DNA of 64,000 bases, from positions 53,721,144 through 53,785,143 of the forward strand of contig CM063510.1 of NCBI GenBank assembly GCA_032207245.1. Reading direction: 5' to 3'. The notes beneath the pieces are model-generated. The model ran no database searches, had not been told where the DNA came from, and saw only the letters and a list, made by a program, of their open reading frames with translations. A program made the position numbers and the translations under genes. This document shows, in pieces, positions 13,609-27,218 of this stretch; the first letter of the stretch is position 1; each line of letters opens with the position of its first letter. This DNA is from Pardosa pseudoannulata (Eukaryota > Arthropoda > Arachnida > Araneae > Lycosidae).

Positions 13609-14668
13609 TATTTTTTCTTCTGAAGGGGCCTTCAAATCTGCCGAGCAAAATCCAGTGCCTACTGTTGCCAGGGCCAAAGGAGACTGACCGGCGTTAGCAA
13701 CCTCTCTTGTCCAATGGGGTCGAAGGGGGGGGTGTCACTGACATCGCTTTCGTCCTTCGGTCAGTCTCCCTCGCTGGTGTTGTCCAGTAATGTAACTCAT
13801 TGTTACAACGACGAACGCGAGCAGCATCGGAGCAGTCAAGACCAAGAAGGAAGTTTGAACTTCAGTCAGCCAATAGAAGGTCCCGTTGATGGAAATTGAC
13901 CCTCCATTCAGAGCTGATCCCTTTGTTTTCAAAAGAGAGGCGAATTTTTTCAGTTAGTTGCTGTTGGAATAGTGAAGTACGAGGTGTTTTTTTTTTTCTT
14001 TTTCTCATCTCATCGGACTCTGTATCCCCTTGACAAAGGAAACGACAAATAACGTTTTATGGAGACCAAGTCCGCATCCAGGGCAAACTATTTGCATCAA
14101 CAAATGATAAGTCTTTGGACTGATTTTCTTGATGTATAAACTAATATCTTAATAGAGAAAATTTGATGTGTTTAACAATGTGGTTAAAATGTACTCTGTC
14201 TCGATTCCAAGTCAACGTTACACTTTTTACGGGGAAAGATAATATCAGTATTCAGAGATGTAGAATGCAACTTTTCGTTACAATATGGTGCAAAGATTTC
14301 TTTAAAGTTAATTTTCCGTTTACGATCTGTTAATTACTCCAAATAGGAACCCATTGCACACAGCAATAATATAAATTATTAAAACTTTACTTAGTTCTTA
14401 ATAAACAAATGAAATTATTTTTGTCTACAATGTTTAGGCAATTCGTATGGTAGACATAATACAGGAGTGGGTAACCATGGATGAGCACTTCATGTGACAA
14501 CACATGGATCACTGGATGCATTCATTTCGTAGAAACATTTTAAGAGGAAACTGGTAACAGTTATATTTTTGCATCCATACAGAATTAAATCCACAACATT
14601 TAAAAATTGAATAAGGAATTTTTAATCGAAATATTACTCCTTTGAACAACATGCAAACAGAAATATCT
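13609..14668. other. Unassigned block with a GC-richer part and one possible exon
   Basis: At 13610-14070 GC content rises. On the minus strand 13932-13735 is open and predicts one hydrophobic segment (SFLVLTAPMLLAFVVVTMSY) followed by a basic tail. It could be an exon or an old pseudogene; no family is recognised and no convincing splice partner was found. The remainder is plain AT-rich DNA. Confidence 0.25.
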
Positions 14669-14680
14669 AAAACAATATAC

Positions 14681-14856
14681 GGTCGGAGGATAGTCGAATG
14701 GATAGGGATGGATGCATGTGTAAGAATGGATATTCAGTGTGTGTTCTAATCCCTTTGAGGCATGGATGTTCGTAGCCTTTCAGAACCGTCTTTAAACAGT
14801 AAATCCCGTTTTCCTTGTGCTGCAAAAGAGTAGACCGGAGAACTCTAAACTAAAAT
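14681..14856 (+). mobile_element. tRNA-derived SINE, family 1
   Basis: Flanked by the 12-bp duplication AAAACAATATAC (14669-14680 and 14857-14868). The head is degenerate (box B region GTTCTAATCCC) but the body CATGGATGTTCGTAGCC is intact. Confidence 0.85.
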
Positions 14857-14868
14857 AAAACAATATAC

Positions 14869-16517
14869 ATTTTTTTTTAATTTTTCTATGGCAGTATTTA
14901 CCAGAATGAGTAAACCAGGTTTGAGTGTTACCCGAGTGTTAAAAGCAAAACTGGTATTCACCATACTATAATCTGAACAATAATTCATCTCCTAACCCAC
15001 TGAATTAGATACACAGAATCGGAGAGCCACACTCTGATTTATTTATCAGGCATGCGCAAATCGTCGCACCATTCAGTAATAAAAAGGGCAGAAAATCAAC
15101 GTTTACTTGATTTGATTTCTGAATTATGCTAATGTATGTTTTTTTATATATTTTACTTAACTAAACAGAAACTTTACTTAACTAACATAAACAGACTAAA
15201 ATTTAAATCGAGTGCTGTATTTTCTAAAAATAAATAATGAAGTAATTATGATATATAATGTTAATTATACGAATGTAAATTTCAGTTTTCTAACAAGTTC
15301 TCATACATGTACGCTAACATTTTTAATTTTCTTTAATTTAAAAATTTGAATGTTTGATGTATCTGACTTTGCTTACACTATCCTAGTTTAAAAATTAAAA
15401 TCGTTTTTATCTTTACTTCTATAAAAATTCCCTATTATTTATTTTTCACACTTTTTGCTAACGTTAGTGCATAGCAATATTTAAACCAGATTATCACCAA
15501 TGTATGATTAAACTAAATGTAATTCATAATTGTATCCTAAGAGTTATATATTGCTGTTCTTGGGGAAACTTAGTTTTTGGTAATATAAAAACTATAATAT
15601 AATTGTGTAATATTTATAATATAATATAATTTAATTTAATTTTATAATATAATATAACTTATATTTATAATATAATATATTATATTTATAATATGACTTA
15701 TATAATATAATTTTGTGATGTTGTGTACCTTAACAGAAATTAAATCAGAAATTAAAAATCCCTTTATTTTGGTACGTGTGACAGTGCACTGATAGTATTT
15801 CGAATTCTATAGATTGTAATCAAGAAAATAGAAGACTATCAAAATATGCATGAATTTCTCTACTGCATATATTTAAAATTCTCTTCCTATAGTGGCGAAA
15901 ATTTCGCTTAACATGAATTACCATCAACTTAAAAGCATAAGATGCAAACAATTTGCCATGCATAGGCACCTGACTTTGTCAACCAATCACAGGTGTGCTT
16001 AGCAACAACGAAGCGTTAATTCAGAAAATCTTCCTTGAAAAATGCCACTTTACAGATCCTCCGAATTTAACAACCGACTGGAGGTTTTCTGGATTTCGTG
16101 ATCCGTGTTTTACCCTCTAAAAAATCATTCTGGGAAATTGGACTTCGATTCCAGAGACGAGATAAAAAACGAGATTCCAGTACTCGTCTTTTAAGAAATA
16201 CCAACCATTTGTAACATTTTAACTCTGATTTAAGCGGCTATAAAGATAAATTTAACGATATTAAAGTAAAATGACTGTAAAATTAATTGACTGTAAAATC
16301 AAACTTATTTTTATACAGCTGTTTATTATACAGGATAATTTATATATATGAGAACATTTTTCAAGAGTATTTATCCCCAGAAGAGGAAGTGGTTTATACT
16401 AACTTTATACTAACATTATAAAACAAAAATTGTAGTATTTCTTCATGTAATTGTAATAGAAGCATGTAATATTTTTTTAAATTGAAAAAATAAGAAAGTG
16501 ATTTTTTTATTTAGAGA
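14869..16517. other. Intergenic, nothing recognised
   Basis: AT-rich. At about 15595-15720 there are irregular ATAAT/TATAAT repeats. No gene or element boundary is visible. Confidence 0.5.
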
Positions 16518-17762
16518 CTAGCTGCTTCGCACCCAGCCTTCGGTCTGGGTTTTAAAATATTTCGATGAAAGATTTAGAACCACTGTTAAAGATAATATGA
16601 TGTATTAATAGAAATGCTGAATAAATCTCGTATGTTTCAGATTGTTGACGATTATAACAGTTTATTAATAGCTGAATGTCCAGTAAGTGCATTACTTATC
16701 GGGTAGATTTGTATAAAAAAACATAAAAATAAAAACTGTTTTTAATATCAATAAATAAAAATAAAATATATATTTACATGCTAACGATTAAATCTGCATC
16801 AAATTTGTGTTTTTATTAAATTTGCTCAAACTTTTTTATGGCAAAATATAACTTTAACCCTAAATTACATTACTGTATTACTACTGTACGTTGATTAGCA
16901 ATGTTAATATACCTTGCCATATTACGTGGTAGAATAGGAAGCAGAGGTTTTGACAGCAACAGTGCTAATTTTGTTGGTAGTAATAAATGTTTTCCAAACT
17001 TAAGGAAATTTATGACAAATCACATGGTTTTGTATGAAACAGAAACACACACTCATATTGACAACCATATGAATATGAAGATAAATATATAAAATGATAA
17101 GTTTTTATTTGCCCATGAGAGTCGCTGAAATTTGTACTTTTTGTACTTACAATATTGTTGATAAGCATTTCATTGTAACGTAAAAATGAACAAAGAATTA
17201 AATTTCAAATTAGTTCTCATATAAAAATGCTATAATTTGCGTCACATAGAAATGAAAGTGAATCACTTTATATCTCAATTTCCAGATCAAATCGAATTGA
17301 TACTACGCAGACGATTATAAAATAAGAAATAAATAAATGAAATATTTAAAGGAATGACGTCATAATGATAGAAAAATATCATTTTCACCTATGAATTATG
17401 TAATAAATTAAAAATTTTAGTCTTCTACTTTAAACCGAGGAAAACTGCGTTTAAAACAATTACTTGAGATGACGTCACATTGCTAAAAATAATGCTTCTT
17501 TCGCTTAGTTATCACGCGATAAATTAAAAATTTAATCGTTTGCTTTTAACCGGGGAAAATAATGCTTGGAATAGTGACATGAAAGGCTCGAAAATGGGTG
17601 AAGGAATGGATTTCGAACGTTAAAAATTTACAAAAACCTTCCCAGGGATATACCTAAACATTTCCCAAATTTTCACGGCGATTGGATGCATGGTTTTTGA
17701 GTCTATTGAGTACATACATACATACAGACAGACACACACAAATTCATTTTTATATATATAGA
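16518..17762 (-). mobile_element. Non-autonomous Helitron, family B, copy 1
   Basis: Read on the minus strand the 5' end is A|TCTATATATATAAAAATGAA and then TTTGTGTGTGTC. The 3' end has a stem CCCAG/CTGGG (16532-16549), about ten bases, and CTAG next to a host T (plus-strand A at 16517). The 5' terminus is shared with the element at 58559. At 1245 bp it has no helicase coding capacity. Confidence 0.8.
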
Positions 17763-18055
17763 TTTATATGTCCCGAACCAACATAACCAGTATTATTGTT
17801 TGGTAAATACGTCCTTAAATGTCTATTTCCAAATAAATGAAGGATAACTTATGATTTATTTTAATTCTAGCAGATTTCCTCTATTCTTTCCAATGGTATA
17901 ATCGTGTGAAAAAAGTTTTAATTATTAGTATAATTGAGTTTAGCTTAGCATTACATGATTTATTAAATAAAATCTTTCACTTTATTCTTTGCGTATGAGG
18001 TGTGCAAAACAAAATCCTAATTGATAAATATGTTAAGACAATATTTGACATAATT

Positions 18056-18830
18056 GGCAGAGCCCGGAAGTCAGTAAGTGGAGCTTTTTCCGCACTCGAA
18101 CCGGCAGTTAAAAATTTGGACTAACAATAAACATAGAAAAAACAAAGTTTATGGCAGTAACACATAACAGACCTGATGTACAATCCATGACAATTGTAGA
18201 TTACAGCTTTGAAAATGTTGAACAGTTCAAATGTGTAGGCTTAATTATAATAAAAAATAAGGATATTAAATATGGAAAATAAATGTTATTACGGATGAGA
18301 AATCACTTTAAATCAAAACACTCAGGCATAAAAACAAAAATTAATCTTAATAAAACTTTAGTAAAGCCAATAATTATGTATGGAAGCAAGTGTTGGACTA
18401 TGAACAAATCTGAGGAAAATAGGCTATTAATATTTGAACCAAAAATACTAAGAAAAATATTTGTATCTGTTAAAGAAAATAATGTATAGAGAATCCGTTA
18501 TAATCATGAACTATACTCTAAATTCGGACTACTAAATATTGTGAAAACTATAAAGATCTATCAATTAAGGTGGTTGGGACACATTTATAAATACAATGAC
18601 TTAAACCCAACAAAAAAGTTACATTTCAATACGTTGATGCAAAAAGGAAAACGGGTAGACCAAACACCAGGTGGATTGATATGGTTGAGAAAACGCTGCG
18701 TGAAATTGGAGTCAACCAATGGAGAACTGTGGTGGCGGATGGTTCCAGATGGAAGAGACTTTTAAAAACAGCCTTGGCCTATAGAACGCTGTAGTGCTAC
18801 GAAATAAGAAGAAGTTAAGACAATATGTAT
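18056..18830 (+). pseudogene. LINE 3' fragment (reverse transcriptase C-terminal region)
   Basis: Successive frames give LTINIEKTKFMAV, then VEQFKCVGLIII, then LVKPIIMYGSKCWTMNKSEE with ILRKIF, and finally IYQLRWLGHIYKYND. This is the usual order of thumb and C-terminal motifs in arthropod non-LTR retrotransposons. Frameshifts and stops break it, for example before 18283 and at 18489. The 3' end has AATAAGAAGAAG, a typical LINE tail. It is 5'-truncated, and the clade (Jockey, I or CR1-like) is not decided. Confidence 0.75.
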
Positions 18831-18999
18831 TGAAACATAGTCCCAATGCAATATTTTCACTTCCCCAGAGGGCGTCAGAACCTGCAAAATTCCTTCACAA
18901 ACCATAAGTTGTTTGTCCCTCATATGGTACAGGATCCCAGATATCTATAAATTATTCATTACAAAATAAAAACATCGGAAATGTATGAAACTGTTCTAT

Positions 19000-21900
19000 C
19001 TATCAACAATGCGTAGTATTATCAACCAATAAAATTCTACATTTCAAATTCTAAAATGAGATTTTTTTAACCAATACAGATTCTAAAGCCAATAAAAGTA
19101 ACAGAAGCTCCAAACAACAAATACTCCTCTCCAGTTATTGCAAAAATATGATCTCAAAAAGAACTACACAGATACAGCAAAGTATGTGATTCAATAACGG
19201 AACGGTTGGTGAAAAACAGAAGAAAAATTGGTACCGCCAAATAAATACTTTTAACCATTCGAGATTTATTGTAATAGATTCCGGAGCTTTGGATGCTGTC
19301 GTTCAATGAACAGGAAAATAAATACCACTCCTCCGTTTCAGTATCACTTTCAGGTAAAAAAATAAATGCATCAACACTATATTTGAAAATATTTTTCGTT
19401 CGAATCTGGCTACAGCAGACTTTACGAACAACGACGGAAATATTAAAACTGCAGCCGGGATGAAGATAGACATTTTATGCTCTATTTGTCATTTAAAAAT
19501 TGGAACAGTATATAGCTAACATTCAAAAAATTATTTCGAATATTTCTCACTATGAAGAAGATGTTGGACATACAATTCTATTTTTTTACACAAATTTCTT
19601 TGTAATGAAATTTTTTTAACTTACATATGTGCTTATTACTAAATAAAAAAATTCAAGTTTTTTTTATTTTAATTAAAAAAATTAAAAATTTTATTTCTTA
19701 TTTTTTTATTTTAAATTTTAAGTTTTTAAATATAACACAATAAATTAATAATACTTTAATTATATTATTTTTTATTGATTTCTAATAATTTTATTAAAAC
19801 TTATATTTTATTAATACTAATATATTATAATACTAATATAATTTTAATAATGCTTAACTTATGTATTACAGTTTTATATATAATTTATTATAATTTTGGT
19901 GTATTTTATAAATGAATAGTTTAATTAAAATATTTGTTTTATTTTTATGTCGAATATAAAAGACAATACATAATATTATCTTCGAGATTTGTAAAAATAT
20001 TGATTACGATTATTTTTTAAATCGTCATAAAGTAAAAAATTTGTTTTTTTTTGGGGGGGGGAGGGGGTTTATGTGATCAATATTTTGAAAACTATTGCTC
20101 TTTGTTAAAGAAAGACAAATTAAATAAAATATGTTAAACGATATCGAAACAAAATTTCAAATATCTAATTAAATTAGAACATAGGATGTATGAATTTCAG
20201 CCTGACATATTGTGAAAAAGCCACTCTGAGATAGCTGGACTTAAAGTTAAAGTAATCGTCTTTTAAGAAATTCCAATCACTTAAAACATTTTACATTATT
20301 ATAAGCTCTTATGAATATTAATTTCAATATATTAATGTAAAATGACTGTAAAATTAATTGACTATACAATCCAATTAATTCTTTTGTAGTTTTTAAGCAC
20401 GCAGAATAATTTATTTGATAAAATTTGTCAAGGGTATTTACATCCTAAATGAAAACTGTATATGAAACCTTTGTATATACCAACAATGCGTAATGTTTTA
20501 AACAGATAAAATTATATATTTCAAATTCTAAAATGATATTTTTTAAGCCAATACAGATATTAAAGCCAATAAAAGTAATAGAAGTTCCAAATAACAAATA
20601 CTCTTTTCCAGTTATTGCTAAAATATGATCTCAAAAAGAACTACATACAGTAAAGTATGTGATTCAATAACGGAACGGTTGGGGAAAAATAGAAGATAAG
20701 AGATTTGAAAAAAAATTTTCAATTTTACTACTCCTCTTCAACCTCCACTCAAAATACAGAATCAAAATTAAATTAATTTTACAATTTACACTAAATCACA
20801 AATTTGTGATGAAAATCACACTCAGTTTATTTAATTTGTGATTAAGTGAATGTTTCAGTCTATTTAGTATGAATGTTATGTGTTTCCTTTGTGTTTTCTT
20901 TGTTAATTCAATTAGATTTTAAATATTCAATTTTTGTAAAATTTTTCCTCAAAATGTTGTTTTTGTTTATGTATCAATTTGTTGAGTTACGATCCCCTCA
21001 CCAGATTTCAAACGCCAAGCTGCAAGCACGCCACGCACGCAAGCTGCAAGCACGCTAATTTCGCCAAATGTGGTTGAAGCACCAACAAGATCCATGATTA
21101 GAAACAGGAGAGTGGGCTAAGAAGAGGAGTTGAAAAAACTGGTACCGCCAAACTTTTAACCGTTAGAGATTTATTGTAATAGATTCCGTAGCTTTGGATG
21201 CTGTCGTTCAATGATCAGGAAAATAAATACCACTCCTCCGTTTCAGTATCACTTTCAGGTAAAAAAAAAATAAATGCATCAACACTATATTTGAAAATAT
21301 TTTTCTTTCGAATCTGGCTGCAGCAGACTTTACGAACAACGACGGAAATATTAAAACTGCAGCGGGGATAAAGATAGACATTTTTATCGTCTTTTTTTTT
21401 TTTTGTCATTTAAAAATTGGAAGAGTATATAGCTAACATTCAAAAAAATTATTTCGAATATTTTCCAAAATTAAGGTGAGGCGAGACATACAATTCTACT
21501 TTTTTATACTAATCTCTTTGTAATGAAATTTTTTCCCCTACAGATGTGCTAATTCAAGTATTAATACATAAAAAAAATTTCAAGTTTTTCAAATCTTAAT
21601 TTAAAATTTTTTAAATTTTTATTTTTAAATTTAATTTTATTTAAATTTTAAGTTTTTAAATATAATACAATAAATTAATAATACTTTAATTATATTATTA
21701 ATATAATTAAAGTATTATATTAATAATATAATATTTTAATTAGATAATTATAATACTTATAATTATTATTATGATTATTATCAAAATTTAATTATAATAC
21801 TTTAATTATATTATTTCTTATTAATTAATATTTTAAATATATTAAAATTTTATATATAATTTATTATAATTTATTATAATTTTGATGTATTTTATGAATG

Positions 21901-24690
21901 AAGTTTAAAATATTTGTTTCATTTTTATGTCAAATATAAAAGATAATACATAAGATTGTCTTCGGGATTTGTAAAAGTATTGATTACGATTTTTTTAAAT
22001 AGTCATCAAGTAAAAAATTTGGCTTTTGGAGGTTGGAGTATTCTTTTTTTTATAAATATTTTGAAAACTGTTGCTGTTTATTAAAGAAAGACAAATTAAA
22101 GAAAATATGTTAAAAGATATCAGTACAAAATTTCAAACATGTAGTTATATTGGAATATAGGATATATGAATTGGAACCTGAAAAATTGTGGAAAAACCAT
22201 TCTGAGATAAATGGACGTAAAGATTCCAGTACTCGTCTGTTAAGAAACGCCAATCGCTTAAAACAATTTACATTATTTTAAGTTCCTATAAATATTAACT
22301 TAACGATATTAATATAATATGACTGTAAAATCAGTCGACTGTACAATCTAATTTATTTTTTTATAATTGCTTAACATGAAGAATAATTTCTGTGAGAAAA
22401 TTTGTCATAGATGTTTACTTTCTGAATAAAAACTGAATGAAATATGAAACTGTTTTATCTATCAACAATGCGTAATATTATCAACTGATAAAATTCTACA
22501 TTTCAAATTCTAAAATGACATTTTTTTAACCAATACAGATTTTAAAGCCAATAAAGGCAACAGAAACTCCAAACAACAAATACTCCTCTCCAGTTATTGC
22601 TAAAATATGATCTCAAAAAGAACTACATACAGTAAAGTATGTGATTCAATAACGGAACGGTTGGGGAAAAATAGAAGAAAAACTGGTACCACCAAACTTT
22701 TAACCGTTTGGGAGTTATTGTAATAGATTCCGTAGCTTTGGATGCTGTCGTTCAATGAACAGAAAAATAAATACCACTCCTCCGTTTCAGTATCACTTTC
22801 AGGTAAAAAAAAATAAATGCATCAACACTATATTTGAAAATATTTTTCTTTCGAATCTGGCTGAAGCAGACTTTACGAACAACGACGGAAATATTAAAAC
22901 TGGATAGGGGATGAAGATAGACATTTTATCATCCTCTTTTGTCATTTAAAAATTGGAACAGTATATAGCTAACATTCAAAAAAATTATTTCGAATATTTT
23001 CCAAAATTAAGGTGAGGCGAGACATACAATTCTACTTTTTTATACTAATCTCTTTGTAATGAAATTTTTTCCCCTACATATGTGCTAATTCAAGTATTAT
23101 TGCATAAAAAAATTTTCAAGTGTTTCAAATTTTAATTTTAATTTTTTTATTTTTACTTTTAAATTTTTATTTAAAAAATTTTATTTTTTATTTTTTTATT
23201 TTAAATTTTTAATTTAATTTTTTAATTTTAATTTTAAGTTTTTAAATATAATACAATAAACTAAGAGTACCTTAAGTATAATAATTATATTATTAATATA
23301 TTAAAAGTATTATATTAATAATAATATACTTTAATTAGATTATTATAACAATTATAAGTATGGTTATTATCATAATTTAAATATAATACTTTAATTATAT
23401 TATTTTTTATTAATTAATCATGTTTTAAATATATTAAAATTTTACATATAATTTATTATAATTTCGATGTATTTTATGAATGAATAGTTTAATTAAATTA
23501 TTCGTCTCATTGTTATGTCAAATATAAAAGACAATACATAAAATTGTCTTGATTTGTAAAAATATTGGTTACGACTTTTTAAACAGTCATAAAGTAAAAA
23601 ATTTGGCTTTTTGGGGAGGAAAAGGGGGTTTTTTTTATCAATATTTTGAAAACTATTGCTATTTATTAAACAAAAACAAATTAAAGAAAATATGTTAAAA
23701 TATATCAATACAAAATTTCAAATATCTAATTAAATTAAAACATAGCCTATATGATTTTGAACCTGACAAATTGTGGAATAGCCATTCTGAGATAATTGGA
23801 CTTAAAGTTCCAGTACTCGTCTTTTAAGAAATTCCAATCGATTAAAACATTTTACATTATTTTAAGCTCCTTTGAATATTAATTTAAAGATATTTAGGTA
23901 AAATAACTGTAAAATTAATTGATTGTACAATCCAATTAATTTTTTATAGTTTCTAAGCATGCAAAATAATTTATATGATAAAATTTGTCAAGGTTATTTA
24001 CTTCCTAAATGAAAACTGTATGAAACTATTGTATATACCGGCAATGCGTAATATTTTTACCGATAAAATTATATATTTCAAACTCTAAAATGAAATTTTT
24101 TAATGAATACAGATTCTAAAGACAATAATGGCAACAGAAGCTCCAAACAACAAATACTACTCTCCAGTTATTGCAAAAATATTATCTTATATAAGAACTA
24201 CATAGATACGGTAAAGTATGTGATTCAATAACGGAACGGTTGTGAAAAATTAGAAGAAAAACTCGGACGGCTAAACTTTTAACCGTTCGAGATTTTTTGT
24301 AATAGATTCCGGAGCTCTGGATGCTGTAGCTCAATCAGATGAAAAATAGATACCATTTTTCTGCTTCAATATCACTTAAAAAATAAATGTGTCAATTCTA
24401 TATTTGAAAATATTTTTCGTTCGCATCTGCTTGCAGCAGACTTTACGATCAAAGACGGGAATATTAAAAACTCCTGCCGGATGAAGATAAAAATTTTGTC
24501 ATCCTCTCTTATCATTTAAAAATATATCTCTTATCATTTAACAGTATATAGGCTTACATTCAAAAAAATTTTTTGGAATATTCTCCACTATTAAGGTAAT
24601 GCGGTACATATAATTCTATTTTTTTATTCTAATCGCCTTGTAATGCAATTTTTTTCCTTACGGTTGAGCTTACACAAGTATTACTACATA
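19000..24690. repeat. Four-unit tandem array of about 1.5-kb units
   Basis: The block ATGATCTCAAAAAGAACTAC...GATTCAATAACGGAACGGTTG recurs at 19151, 20628, 22610 and 24184 (spacing 1477, 1982 and 1574 bp). Each unit continues with a moderately complex part (GATTCCGNAGCTTTGGATGC, CTTTACGAACAACGACGG) and then several hundred bases of nearly pure A/T runs. Unit 4 is the most diverged. No coding region is conserved between units. Confidence 0.88.
20697..21132. other. About 430-bp insertion in unit 2 of the 1.5-kb array
   Basis: Unit 2 is interrupted between AAATAGAAGA and AAAAACTGGTACCGCC, which adjoin in the other units. The insert has imperfect inverted ends (ACTCCTCTTC / GAAGAGGAGT) and a small internal repeat of AAGCTGCAAGCACG. 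The class is not recognised. Confidence 0.5.
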
Positions 24691-25034
24691 AAAATTTTCT
24701 TATTTAATTTTAAAAATTTTAATTAAAATATTTTAAAAAAAATTTAAGCTTTTAAATTTTTTAATATTAATTTTTTAAAATTTTAATTTTAATTTCTTAA
24801 ATTTCAATTTTTTAATTTTTAAATATTAATTTTTTTTATTTTAATTTCTGACATTTAAATTTTTAAATTTTTAAATTTTAATTTCAAAAAAATTTTAATT
24901 TTAAATTTAAATGTATTATAGTTTTGACATAATTTATGAATGAATAGTTCTATTGAAATATTTGTTTCATTTTTATGTCGATTAATGAGAATACATTAAA
25001 TTGACTTTTGGATTTGTAAAAATGTTGATTACAA

Positions 25035-25868
25035 TCCGCTATATATTAATAGCCTAAGTTATCTGTCCGTCTGTCTTCGAATTTATGAAGCGGTTGGACC
25101 TGGAATGGATAGAGGCATCCATTTTGTATTTTTAATGAGTTAGAGTTAGCAACGTTCAAAATCCACTCCTTCCCCCCCCCTTTTCTAGCATTTAATGCCA
25201 TTATTTCAAGCCCTATTTTCTCCTGCTGTGAGTAGGAGATTAAATTTATCAATTTGTCACATAATAAGTAGGTAAAAATAACATTTTTCGTAGCCTTATG
25301 ACGTCATTCCTTTAAAAATCTCATTTAATCGTTTCTTATTTTAAATTAATCAAAAATCGTCTGCATTATTTTCATACGTTTTATCACTGAACTTAGATAT
25401 TACGCGAATAATATTCTTTTATATTTGAGTTAAATAATAGATTAGGTACATATGCGATAGTTTTAAATTTAATCATCGATTATTTTTTGTTGCAATGAAA
25501 ATTTTATCAGCGCTATTAACAACAAACTCTATCTACTTCCAGGGTATAGTGGAAATGATATTTTCATTCCCTTTACTTCCATTAATTACTGTGGCAAAAA
25601 AATTTGGGAAGAACTTAACGATAATTTCGACGTAGCTAAGAAAACTTTGAATTATCTTTCTAAATGAATTCAACGTGATTCTATACTGCATTCACAGCAG
25701 CATCGGGAAACTTTAGAGGAGTATGAAGATAAACAAAATATTGATCGTGTACCAGATAATTCTCTGCCAAAAAACAAATCATTTTTTTTACCTGAATCAT
25801 AGGGTACTTTACAATTCTGGAAAATTAGAAATTATACTAATCCCGTCATATGACGGGTTATATGCTAG
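25035..25868 (+). mobile_element. Non-autonomous Helitron, family A, copy 2
   Basis: The 5' end is A|TCCGCTATATATTAATAGCC and the 3' end is CCCGTCATATGACGGG followed by TTATATG and CTAG|T. Its 3' flank (TTTAAAATATTCATAATAG) is the same as that of copy 3, so the two arose by segmental duplication rather than independent insertion. Confidence 0.82.
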
Positions 25869-25884
25869 TTTAAAATATTCATAA

Positions 25885-26405
25885 TAGTAACCTTTTATCA
25901 AGGTTGTGTTTACAACCAATCGTATATTTACTGGACATATGTCAGCTTAACAATTTATGTTTTCAAAAGGAGTATAAACTCATTTTTCTTCATAGTAATT
26001 GCATTTAGTTGAGACAAAGTATAACATATTAGAAAGTCTTTAAATGAACAATGAAATAATCATATCCAGACAATAAAAATCCTAAGTTTCTAAAAGCGTC
26101 ACAATTGTTCTAAAGGGTCATCGACTTTTATAAAAATGTAAAATGTAGACAAATGAATCGGATGTTTATTCTCATCATAAATCATAATATGCCAGCAATA
26201 ATTTCTTTTCCGCATATAAAATTATTCTACTTTTGTCATCTCGTTTGTATAGAAGGATAATTAAGTATTTAAGAAACGTTTTAAAGGACTCTGAGTATTA
26301 AACTTGTAGTAAGATTATACTTAAACTAAACTTCGCTCTTGCAAATAGGATCCGTACCGTATTAAAATCAGGCAACTACTCTTTAGCATTTGGTAACAGC
26401 TCCAC
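25885..26405. repeat. Segmental duplication, copy 1 (truncated)
   Basis: Starts TAGTAACCTTTTATCAAGGT and breaks off after AACAGCTCCAC. The same sequence continues further at 27219 and 30604. Confidence 0.85.
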
Positions 26406-26436
26406 ACCGACAAAAAACCAGGTGAAATTTTGATGG

Positions 26437-27202
26437 ATAGCTTGAGATGGATAGAGGCATCCATATTGAATTCTGGATGAGTTAGGGTTAGCAACGTTCC
26501 AGATCCACCCCTTCCCCCTTTTCTAGCATTGAACGCCGTTATTTCAAGCAGTATTTTCCCGGCTAAGGGTAGGTGATTAAATTTATCAATTTGTCCCATA
26601 ATAAATAGATAAAAATAACATTTTTTTCTAGCATTATACGTCATTCCTTTAACCATGTCATTTAATCATTTCTTATTTTAAATTATTTAAATATCGTCTG
26701 CATTATTTTCATACGTTTTATCGCTGAACTTAGATATCACGTAAATAATTTTCTTTTATATTTGGCTTAAATAATAGATTAGGTACATGTGTATAATTTT
26801 AAATTTAATCACTGATTATTTTTTGTTTCAATGAAAATTTTATCACCGGTATTAACAACAAATTCTATCTACCTCCAGGATGTAGTAAAAATGATAATTT
26901 AATTCCTTTACTTCCATTAATTACTGTGGCAAAAAAAAAAATTGGGAAGAAGTTAACAATAATTTCGACATAGCTAAGAAAACATTGAATTACCTTTCTA
27001 AATGAATTCAACTTGATTCTAAGCTGCATTCACAGTATCGGGAGACTTTAGAGGAGTATGAAGAAAAACATACTATAGAGCGTGTACCAGATAATTCTCT
27101 GCCAAAAAACAAACCATTTTATTACCTGATTCATAGGGTACTTTACAACTCTGGAAAATTAAAAATTGTACTGATCTCGTCATATGACGGGTTATATGCT
27201 AG
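26437..27202 (+). mobile_element. Helitron, family A, copy 3 (5'-truncated)
   Basis: Homology begins inside the element at GATGGATAGAGGCATCC; the TCCCC terminus is missing. The 3' hairpin region ends in CTAG at 27199-27202. One hairpin arm is altered (CTCGTCATATGACGGG). Confidence 0.78.
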
Positions 27203-27218
27203 TTTAAAATATTCATAA

